Assembly (NCBI RefSeq): GCF_932294415.1
Contig: NC_065535.1
Span: 10,689,282-10,753,281, forward strand
DNA: 64,000 bases
Reading direction: 5' to 3'
Origin: Quercus robur
Taxonomy: Eukaryota; Streptophyta; Magnoliopsida; Fagales; Fagaceae
A program made the translations under genes and the position numbers. Positions within the stretch are counted from its first letter, which is position 1; every line of letters starts with the position of its first letter. Under the pieces are notes generated by a model. The model ran no database searches. It was given only the letters and a program-made list of their open reading frames with translations, and was not told where the DNA came from. Shown here piece after piece: positions 55,726 to 64,000 of this stretch.

Positions 55726-57555
55726 ATGCTTATCTCTCACTATCTCCATCAACTCCAACTTTGTGTGAGGCGCCACACCCCACTTACTGCCAAAAACCTT
55801 CATGCCCAAATTATCAAAGCTGGCCTAGAGCACTGTGGTCCATTGCTCAACACCCTCATAAACGGGTGCGGCAAATGTGGTCTCATTCAAGATGCCCTTC
55901 ACTTGTTCGACGAAATGCCCCACAGAGACCATGTCTCATGGGCCTCCATTCTCACTGCCCACAACCAGGCCAACCTCCCCCACCTAACTCTTTCCATGTT
56001 CCCCTCCATGCTCAAGGATGATGAGCTAGGACCTGACCATTTTGTGCTTGCTAGCCTCGTTAAGGCATGTACTACCTTGGGTGATATTAGGAAAGGCAAG
56101 CAAGTGCATGCCCACTTTGTGTTGTCCCCATTTCGTGACGACAATGTTGTCAAGTCATCCTTAGTTGATATGTATGCCAAGTGTGGATTACTTGATAACG
56201 CACGTGGGGTTTTCGATTCAATTTCTTTGAAAAATTCAGTTTCTTGGACTGCTATGATATCCGGGTATGCTCGACATGGGAGGAAATCGGAGGCTAGTGA
56301 CCTGTTTCAGAGGGTACCAGTCAGGAATTTATTTTCATGGACAGCCTTTATTTCAGGGTTGGTACAGAGTGGGAATGGGGTTGATGCGTTTTATTTATTT
56401 ATTGAAATGCGAAGAGAAGGAGTCAACATAGTTGATCCACTAGTTCTTTCAAGCATTGTTGGTGCAAGTGCTAATCTAGCAGTGCTGGAACTTGGGAAGC
56501 AGATTCATGGCCTAGTTTTCACTCTTGGTTATGAGTCTTGCATATTTATAAGTAATGCCCTTGTAGATATGTATGCCAAATGTAGTGATATTCTGGCTGC
56601 AAAGGAAATTTTTGGTAGGATGCAACGAAGAGATGTAGTTTCTTGGACTTCTATAATCGTTGGGACAGCTCAGCATGGGCAAGCAAAGGAGGCATTGGCT
56701 ATTTATGATGAGATGATTTATGCTGGAGTAAAGCCAAATGAAGTGACCTTTGCTGGATTGATTTATGCTTGTAGCCATGTTGGCTTAGTAAGTAAAGGCC
56801 GTTATCTATTCAAATCTATGAAGGAGGATTATGGGATTAATCCTTCTCTGCAGCACTACACATGCTTCTTGGATCTTCTTAGTCGGTCAGGACAGCTAGA
56901 TGAGGCTGAGAATCTCATTAATGCAATGCCATTTAAGCCTGATGAACCTACTTGGGCAGCTTTACTAAGTGCCTGCAAGCCCCATAATAATATTGAAATG
57001 GGAATTAGGGTTGCTGATCATCTATTAAGTTTAGAACCAGAAGATCCATCTACATATATACTGTTGTCTAATATTTATGCTAGAGCTGAATTGTGGGAAA
57101 AGGTTTCAAAGGTGAGAAAGTTGATGGCATTCATGGAAGTTAAAAAGCAACCAGGCTATAGTTGTATTGAATTGGGAAAGGAAAGCGAAGTGTTTTATGC
57201 TGGGGAGACCGCTCATTCTATGAAGGATGTGATTTTTGGTTTGCTTAAGTTGGATGCAGAGATGAGGAGAAGGGGTTATGTTCCAGATATAAGTTCTGTT
57301 TTACATGACATGGAGTGGCAAGAGAAGGAAAGACAACTATTTTGGCATAGTGAGAGGTTGGCTGTGGCCTACGGGTTGCTTAAGGCTGTCCTGAGGACAG
57401 TTATTTGGGTAGTGAAGAATCTTCGTGTTTGTGGAGACTGTCACACAGTTTTAAAATTCATAAGCACCATTATGAAGAGGGAAATTGTTGTCAGAGATGC
57501 CAATAGATATCACCATTTCAAGGACGGGAAGTGTTCATGCAATGATTTTTGGTGA
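55726..57555 (+). CDS. MEF35: PPR-DYW RNA-editing factor, At4g14050/MEF35-like
   Basis: Intronless, 609 residues. PLS-type pentatricopeptide repeats fill about 24-450 (motifs such as NALVDMYAKC, RDVVSWTSIIVGTAQHGQA, GVKPNEVTFAGLIYACSHVG). An E/PG-box region follows (KKQPGYSCIE, then FYAGETAHS), then a full DYW cytidine-deaminase domain. The deaminase signature is H541-S-E543 with C569-x2-C572; the second zinc site includes His596/His597, C603 and C605. The protein ends NDFW instead of DYW. PPRs read organelle RNA and the DYW domain converts C to U. Similarity to Arabidopsis At4g14050 (a mitochondrial editing factor, MEF35) is strong by memory, including the NDFW end, so an orthologous mitochondrial role is likely. 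The exact targets here are unknown. The start chosen is the first Met of the open frame; a mitochondrial targeting peptide is short at best. Confidence 0.95.
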   Translation: MLISHYLHQLQLCVRRHTPLTAKNLHAQIIKAGLEHCGPLLNTLINGCGKCGLIQDALHLFDEMPHRDHVSWASILTAHNQANLPHLTLSMFPSMLKDDELGPDHFVLASLVKACTTLGDIRKGKQVHAHFVLSPFRDDNVVKSSLVDMYAKCGLLDNARGVFDSISLKNSVSWTAMISGYARHGRKSEASDLFQRVPVRNLFSWTAFISGLVQSGNGVDAFYLFIEMRREGVNIVDPLVLSSIVGASANLAVLELGKQIHGLVFTLGYESCIFISNALVDMYAKCSDILAAKEIFGRMQRRDVVSWTSIIVGTAQHGQAKEALAIYDEMIYAGVKPNEVTFAGLIYACSHVGLVSKGRYLFKSMKEDYGINPSLQHYTCFLDLLSRSGQLDEAENLINAMPFKPDEPTWAALLSACKPHNNIEMGIRVADHLLSLEPEDPSTYILLSNIYARAELWEKVSKVRKLMAFMEVKKQPGYSCIELGKESEVFYAGETAHSMKDVIFGLLKLDAEMRRRGYVPDISSVLHDMEWQEKERQLFWHSERLAVAYGLLKAVLRTVIWVVKNLRVCGDCHTVLKFISTIMKREIVVRDANRYHHFKDGKCSCNDFW

Positions 57556-59205
57556 TTTTGCGGCTCTGCGTCGGAATTTTTCCTTTGGTTTTTCATATGT
57601 CTGCCATCTATTGATTATAGGTTCAAGTCTGAATCTGCTAATTCAAGCGTCTTGTAGTTAGCCTTTTCCTTTCATTTTGGTTTTTTTAATTTCTGAGGCT
57701 TGCTAATTTTATTGGAACACATATCGCCTAACCTGTGTTGTCAGCACCAATGGTTTAAATGACATTGATCTCATATTTTCAACCTCCAAGCCAAGGAAAA
57801 CATAGGCTTTACGGGGAAAGTGGTTGACGTTTACCTATAATTGTGGGTATTGCATTACCACTTCAAGGGATATGTATTCCTTGACGAATTGTTTTCTTTT
57901 ATTTTTGCTTTTGGGAGATTTCTCTTTTAAATTTTGCTCTCTTTCGATAATGGAATTGAGTATCACTGGCTTGATGAAGCAGAATTTATATGAAGCATTG
58001 TGAGAAATTTCATATGCTTTGTTGTTTATTAATTGATCTTGAACTCTACGTCACTAGAGGTCCTAGAGGATAGTCGATCCTTCAAAGTAAAGGAGCATAT
58101 TTGTTAATGGAATTTAGGCATTTACAATGTAAAGCTAAAGGCTCAACAGAGGCTGCTCTTTTGGATCTGACTAAGACACTAATTATCTTGTTCAAAACAG
58201 AATCAGTCTATAACCAAGCAATGTGCTGTAATACTGATCAAATCTCGATATTTAAGGACCTCAAGAATTAAGATAAAAGCAATTTGTTCGTTATTGTATT
58301 ATCACTCTTATACAACCCAGTATAAATTGCTTCCCATTAATATTTACCGGAAAAAAAGAAAAAGAAAAAAAAAAGAGAGAGGTACTTGGAAACTCAGAAA
58401 TATTTAATTTCATAAATTATACCAACTTACTTGAGGTTTTACGAAGTGTCAGTTTGGCATTTTTTAGCTAGGTCTTTTTTCTCCCCATTTTTTTTCTTGG
58501 CTTTCAACAAATAAACAGATATATTAGCCTTTTAAAGAAATTATTTAATTTATTTCTCTTTTTAATAAATAAGTTATAGAAAAAACGCAAGGTAAAATCC
58601 TTCAAAATGATTCGTCCTCCAAACTAAAATTGTGGGAGGGTAGAAAAGTGGGAGAATAAAAAAAAAATAATTTCTCTCATTTTTGTTTGGTTGAGAGTGG
58701 AAAAGTAAAGGAATGAAAAAAGTGAATTAGTATAAATTTACTCATGTCCTCTTGTTAAAAAATGATGCTCAATTAAAACAAAAAAGTGACAAACAATCAA
58801 CCAAAAAAAAAAAAAAAAGTAATTACTCAATTTATTAAAAATAAAAATCATTTCCCAAAAAAAAAATCATGTCTAGTTAAACAAAAAAAAAAAAAAAAAA
58901 AGAGAGAGAGAGAGAGAGAAAGAGAAAGAAAGGAGCTTGACGAATTGCCCATGTGCAAGTACAAATGGGCATTTTCGCCCATTAAGCAGCCTCATTTTCT
59001 CCCTTTAGTTTTCTCTCCATTTTGGTGGGCCCGAGGAGAAATCACCTAGACCTCATCATTTATTTTCCTTCCTCCTCACCTAACCAAACACACTCCAAAA
59101 AAAATTTCCTTCCCATTTTCTCTCCAAAGTTTTACATCCACCCTATTTTACCTCCAAACAAACACACCCTTAGTCTTCAGTTTTCTGACTGTTGTAGGAG
59201 TATTT
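57556..59205. other. Downstream of PPR gene, no gene seen
   Basis: A plausible 3' untranslated region follows. 58575-59170 holds GGGAGGGTAGAAAAGTGGGA on one side and TTACCTCCAAACAAACACAC on the other, with GAGAGTGGAAAAG words. This style resembles the MITE-like segment at 25025, but I cannot fix the ends. (GA)n at 58900-58922. Confidence 0.45.
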
Positions 59206-59216
59206 AAAGTAGATAG

Positions 59217-59367
59217 ATGGGTTCCAGTTAGCTCAATTGGTAAAGTCTTTGATAGTTGAATAAGAGATCTGAGATTCAATCCCTGCCTACACCAAAAACT
59301 TATTAGTGTCTTAGTCTAATAATAAAGCAGATGCCATAAGTTGAAACTTTCTTTAAAAAAAAAATAA
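59217..59367 (+). mobile_element. Au-like tRNA-derived SINE
   Basis: A tRNA-like head carries an A box (TTAGCTCAATTGGTAAAG) and a B box (GAGATTCAATCCC). The body (GTGTCTTAGTCTAATAATAA, then GCCATAAGTTGAAACTTTC) resembles the Au SINE family of angiosperms, and an A-rich tail follows. AAAGTAGATAG flanks both sides (59206-59216, 59368-59378). Confidence 0.85.
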
Positions 59368-59378
59368 AAAGTAGATAG

Positions 59379-60439
59379 GGATAAACCCCACTATTAGGAT
59401 GAGTGGTCCTTCAAACTCTCAATCACTTATCTTAATACTTCACCATTGATTTTGACAACTCATATAAGATTAGTTTAAATTTGAGCTCTAAGTTAAATAC
59501 ACTTAATAACCCATGTGGACAATTCTTAGGTTATGAGTTACGGGTCGGGTTGAATCTAACCCAATTACTAATATCTTCCACCCGTCCATACTAGGAACTA
59601 TAGTCAGAACTGGATCCTCTCAGTCTCTAATTCAATCCTTTCTTCATACAGAAAATGGAGTGTGTAGGGTATGAGTACTATATTAAGTCTTCATCTAATA
59701 GTACATCACTCATAATATCTCATCTATGTCCCAAATTATTTTATCACACTAGTTCAAGTTTCTTTAATACCCCATGAGTTCGAAACTCAAAGCAACATTT
59801 GATCCCATAGCATATAATATGCTCATGATTATGTTGAAAAACAAAGATTCATCATAATCATTAGGACTATATGCCATAGAATGAATAGTGTTCTAAATAA
59901 TCTTTAAGAGACACTCATGCTAATTCATTCATACTTGACTGCTTTCCTAGACATGCTCTGTGAGATCGTATCTTATCATGGCCTTAAGATGACATACTAA
60001 GTAGCAACATCAAGCCTTCATGACATAGTTCTAGGTCAAAAAGGGAATAAAATAGATCATGTAATGGTAAACGAAGCCTCATATAGTGACAATGTAGGGA
60101 TTTATACAACCACTCCCTTAATTTGTTGACTGCAGCATTTATATTATAATTTGTATGCTGCGGCAGAGCTCCCACTCGCTACTCAAGATGATCACTTGCT
60201 CGCTTACCAAAATGCCAAAGTGATTGCTATGTTTCATCCCGCTCACTACTCAAGCACCATGGTGATTGTTCATGTGAGTAGATTAATCTAAGCATGGTGA
60301 CATATTCTCAAATAATGTGCTCATTATGCAATATCAATCACATCACACCATGAATTAAAATTAATAACCTTATTATTGCATATGATATGAATAATCACAA
60401 TGTCTATAAGGTATCAAAAAGAACATATCAAATCCAACA
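59379..60439 (-). other. Possible 3' untranslated region and LTR of a Copia remnant
   Basis: It lies downstream (minus strand) of the RNase H remnant. No coding signal and no second LTR copy were found, so the LTR cannot be delimited. Confidence 0.3.
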
Positions 60440-60642
60440 AAATTCCAAACTCCTACGATGAGTCTAAAACACATATTTAGCAAAAACACATATTTAGCAG
60501 TGACCTTAGTAAGTGGATCAACTACCATCCTGCTAGTGGAGATATGTTGGATGATCAACTTTTCTTGTGTAATAACATTGCAAGTGTAGTAAAATAGAAT
60601 GTCTATTTATTTGGTTCTACAATGGTGTTTTGGATCCTTGGC
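60440..60642 (-). pseudogene. Ty1/Copia RNase H C-terminal remnant
   Basis: Minus strand reads AKDPKHHCRTK, an in-frame stop, then IDILFYY and IIQHISTSRMVVDPLTK, the end of the Copia RNase H (compare the usual HIDIRYHF and HISTxxMIADPLTK motifs). No upstream RT or integrase is present. A 17-base duplication (ACACATATTTAGCAAAA) follows at about 60470-60500. Confidence 0.8.
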
Positions 60643-61099
60643 ATAAGTCATCATTGTTATTGCGATGTCTTGTTAATTTTAAATCCAATTTGGTTCATGA
60701 GCTATCATTTTGAAGGGAATTCAATTTTCTATAACACGAGGTTAAATTAATCCTTATCGAATGGTCAGAGTTTTGGTCAAATTAAGGCTGAACCCGAGTT
60801 GACCATGGACAAACTAAGTTAAACTTTTGACAAATGTTTAGAAATATTATTTTTTATGTGAAATAATGAAATTTGGTCATTGGGTGAATTTTTGAAGTCA
60901 TTGATTGTGGGTCAACAATGGGCATTTTGGTCATTTTAACACTGCACTCATGAAATTGGTTAATTTGATGTTCTATTGAGATAAAATTAAATTATTTTTA
61001 ACATTCTCTTGATCCCAAGGTCAAAATTGTAATTTGAAAAATTTTTAAATGATAGTTTATCTCTAAAATAGTTTAGAGAGAAACTTTTCAAACTCCTCA

Positions 61100-61400
61100 T
61101 GTATCTTTTTATTGGATACGAATTTTGAAAATCTAACCATTCGATTTAATGTAGTTTATGTTCTTAACATGCATATCAAATTTCATTCAAATTAGATGTT
61201 ATTTACTATTTGATCTATAAAATTATATTTTATGCATAATTTTAGATTACAAAAACTTGAAATTTAAACATTTGATTGATGATGTAGTTATCTTCTTAAA
61301 ATTTTGCAAGCATAGAAGATATAATAAAAACATGCAATTTAATTGTTAGATTTTCAAAATGTGCATCCAATAAAACGGTATCGACAAAGTTTCAATGGTT
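61100..61400. repeat. Dispersed repeat shared with 10370-10640
   Basis: Inverted counterpart of the segment at 10370-10640 (TTTTATGCATAATTTTA, AAAAACTTG, AATTTTGCAAG). Surrounding 60650-61540 has no gene; (AG)n at 61500-61534. Confidence 0.5.
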
Positions 61401-61496
61401 TGCAAAGAAACCTTTTCCTTTTTTAAAAACCAAACTGGGATTTTTGGCACCCAAAATGATAGTAAACAAAATACGATATTAACATTATCAACCATC

Positions 61497-61537
<41 letters not shown>

Positions 61538-61549
61538 GAGTAAAATTAT

Positions 61550-62649
61550 GGGTAAATTGCAGTAACCTACCTTGAGATATGAGATAATACCAAACACATC
61601 CAATGGTTTTTAAAAATGACCAATTTGGTCCTTAAACACTAACACCTTTTGTGCACCATTTATTAAATCATTTACTTTATTTTTAAGTTTTCCCTGTCCT
61701 TTGCTCTGTCTCTTTACTCTCCTTCACGCCAGAAAAACTCTCTCTCTCTCTCTCTCAAGCCAAGTGAAGCCATAAGGTTTCAAACTCAACAAAGGACCAA
61801 CAAACTCTGCCACTTGAATGGTTTCAGAACCCATATGCTATCGTTTAAAGCTAGGTAGTTCAATCACTATCAAGGAGGATGGTGGACTGCGGCCTTGTGT
61901 CGCGATGGGTGGTGACCGGCGGTTGCAAGATCATAATTTGGTGGAGCTCACCGTCATGGGTATAGGTTTTTTTTTTTTTTTTTTTTTTTTTAATTGTTAA
62001 TTTGGGTTTGGGTTGTGAATTATATGATGTTGGATAGTTGGAATTGTTTGGATTTGAGAAGGATGAGTGGGTAGTGATAGATGGTGTTATGGTGAACGAT
62101 GGTTACTGGGTTGGTCTCTATTGTGGGTCTAGTTTTTGTTTTGAAATATTTTTTATTTGGGTATGTTTAAGGTTTGATGGTGGATGGTTGTTTGGTTTAG
62201 TTGATCTATGTTTGATTGTCTTGTGTGATATTGGATCTAAATGGGTTGATTTTGATTTGATTATTGATGTAGTGAGTTTTTTTTTTTTTTTTTTTTTTTT
62301 TAATGTTCTATATAAAAAAAAAATCCCAAATGAGAATGTGTATGGTTTTGGAAAGTGGATATTAATTTAATGAGATTTTTTTTTTTTGAATGTTTCTTAA
62401 CTATATGGTTGTGTATATCCTTTGGATACCGGTTTAAGCTTGAGAGTGAGTGAGAGACATGTGTTTATGTTATGGGTGAAGAAGAGAGAAAATGAAGAAT
62501 ACAAATGAACTAAAAAAAATGTTTAGGAGATAATGAATAAATGGCATTACATGCCATTTGTATTTAAGGATCAAATTTGTCATATTTTAAAAATTTTGGA
62601 TGTGTTTGGTATTATCCCAAACTTCAATGTAGGTTATTGTAATTTACCC
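61550..62649. mobile_element. Non-autonomous MULE, 1.1 kb
   Basis: About 95-base inverted ends: GGGTAAATTGCAGTAACC, then GATAATACCAAACACATCCA on the left; the right is the reverse complement with small changes. TAAAATTAT flanks both sides (61541-61549, 62650-62658). The interior has two long T-runs (61967-61991, 62279-62301) and ORFs of 60 and 110 residues (61818-62000, 62038-62370) with no recognised domain; captured host sequence is possible. Confidence 0.85.
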
Positions 62650-62658
62650 TAAAATTAT

Positions 62659-63065
62659 TATATTAGTTTTTTTTTTTTTTTTTTTTAGAGAAGGGTAAAT
62701 TATTATATTATTGAATGGTGTATCTGAGTTGAGAAAATAGATTTAAAGTTTTAAAAACTAATTTGTACAGTAATTTTGAGAACAACTTTCAATTCTGTGA
62801 AAACAGTTTACAAAACAAAATAACATTTAGTGGGACTTGCCGATTTGTGTATTTAAATCACCAAAACAATTTTTTTTTTTTTTTTTTTGAGAACATTACC
62901 AAAACAGTTTTAAAATAGGGTTACAATGTCTTTTTTTTTTTTTTCTTTTTCTTTTTTGAATTTACGTGTCAAATTTCATGTGAAAGATAACCGCTTTACT
63001 CATTTCACCAAATAAGTTGGACAGTTCATCAAAATTTGAAAATTTAGATTTTAGTAATGGATCGT
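62659..63065. other. Intergenic, no gene seen
   Basis: Three T-runs and AT-rich sequence only. Confidence 0.5.
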
Positions 63066-63240
63066 GCTAATAAGTGTTCTTAGGACATTGGTTAACATCT
63101 AGTTAAAGAAAGTTTTTATGGGAAAAGAAAAAAAAATCAATTAATATTTTAACAGCTTTTTCATTCCCTATAAAAGTGATGTTCAAATTTTCCTAAAATG
63201 GATTGTTAATCAATACCTAAGGGCATTTATTAGCATTTTC
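63066..63240. mobile_element. MITE, copy 1
   Basis: GTGCTAATAAGTGTTCTTAG on the left faces AAGGGCATTTATTAGCAT on the right. The reverse complement of the whole element resembles copy 2 at 63511-63690. Confidence 0.7.
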
Positions 63241-63249
63241 CTTTAATAA

Positions 63250-63440
63250 TTCCATGTGAAAGATAGATTTTAATAATTCCACTTCACTCATTTTGATGCA
63301 CTGTCCAACATATTTTGATGCACGAAGTCTCAACTTATATTGGACAGTGCATCAAAATTTAGATGCACTGTCCAACTCATTTTGACGCACTGTCCAATAA
63401 TTTAGATGCATTGTCCAACTTATTAATTAAAATTTAGATT
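63250..63440. repeat. Cluster of GATGCACTGTCCAAC words
   Basis: Variants of GATGCACTGTCCAAC occur at about 63295, 63362, 63382 and 63408, and once inverted (GTTGGACAGTGCATC-like) at about 63340. Not coding. Confidence 0.7.
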
Positions 63441-63510
63441 TTAATACGCCAAATCACTCCTATAGATTAATTCATTCTCAAAAAAAAACTCCTATAGATT
63501 AATTATATGA

Positions 63511-63690
63511 GAAATGCTAATGAGTGTCCTTAGGACATTGATTAACAATCTATTTTAAGAAAGTTTTGACATCACTTTTATAGGAAATGAAAAAAGTTGT
63601 CAAAACATTAATTTTTTTTCTTCTTTTCCCATAAAAACTTTCTTTAACTAGATTGTTAACCAATACCCTAATGGCACTTGTTAGCATAAC
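63511..63690. mobile_element. MITE, copy 2 (opposite orientation to copy 1)
   Basis: Starts AATGCTAATGAGTGTCCTTA and ends GGCACTTGTTAGCAT. Interior CTTTTCCCATAAAAACTTTC, then TTTAACTAGAT, is the inverse of copy 1. Confidence 0.7.
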
Positions 63691-63783
63691 CTTAATTATA
63701 TTTATGATGGCAAAGAAATTTCAATAGATAAGGTCTCAAAGTCTAGTTCACGCACACACATGAAGTCTCACTTAAAAATAGAG

Positions 63784-63919
63784 GGCCTATTTGGTAAGAG
63801 ATTTCTAATAACATTGTTTGTATTTTTTAAAAATATGTGTGAATAAAAAAAGTGTGAAAATACATATAATGTTGTTTAAATATTGAAAACTGTTGTTTAA
63901 TAACAGTAACAAACGGGCC
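63784..63919. mobile_element. Small MITE-like element
   Basis: GGCCTATTTGGT on the left and ACAAACGGGCC on the right form an inverted pair around an AT-rich interior of about 110 bases. Confidence 0.45.
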
Positions 63920-64000
63920 AGAATATCTCTGTGTATCAAAAATATATGTTACTTTATACGGCCTCTTCTTATCTGAAAGATTAGTTTATAATTCCAAGTT

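Overview
This window looks like nuclear DNA from a woody eudicot. It is AT-rich and dominated by transposable elements, with intron-containing genes, plant-only families (class III peroxidase, PPR-DYW, LRR receptor kinase) and plant element types (MULEs, Helitrons, an Au-like SINE, Ty3/Gypsy and Ty1/Copia remnants). The repeat flavour suggests Fagales, but I cannot confirm that from the sequence.

Host genes. (1) A MIK2-like LRR receptor kinase lies on the minus strand. Its main exon is 22351-19351, and a phase-compatible terminal exon sits 10.5 kb away at 8816-8449, so the gene probably has a giant intron filled with transposons. (2) A truncated, decayed paralogue of it is at 40944-37990; it has the exon-1 region and intron start but no terminal exon. 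(3) The remains of a class III peroxidase are at 32269-31577. (4) An intact, intronless PPR-DYW RNA-editing factor (At4g14050/MEF35-like) is at 55726-57555.

Mobile DNA. 1-4217: W-box/TGACGTCA tandem repeats, then a Ty3/Gypsy LTR with a nonsense-riddled gag-protease. 5944-6885: probable Copia solo LTR. 11763-17943: complete non-autonomous Gypsy-type LTR element (two 766-bp LTRs, 5-bp target duplication) inside the receptor-kinase intron; its interior is two rounds of tandem-repeat array plus an antisense TATA/ORF module. 22867-24178: TA-duplicating DNA element with an empty-site copy next to it. 24889-26865 and 61550-62649: non-autonomous MULEs. 33033-36963: two nested Helitrons. 37000-37576 and 54646-55004: fold-back MULE-type MITEs that share internal motifs. 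41790-48132: complete, apparently intact autonomous MULE. 48208-50985: diverged long-inverted-repeat element enclosing a 1.5-kb minisatellite. 59217-59367: Au-like SINE. 60440-60642: Copia RNase H remnant. 63066-63919: small MITEs.

The strongest discovery is the 6.3-kb MULE. It has 239-bp terminal inverted repeats with two mismatches seen, a perfect 9-bp target duplication, a four-exon 979-residue transposase on one strand, and a convergent two-exon gene for a 118-residue GRF zinc-finger protein with a C-terminal membrane anchor. The layout mirrors the convergent mudrA/mudrB pair of maize MuDR, but with an unrelated second protein.
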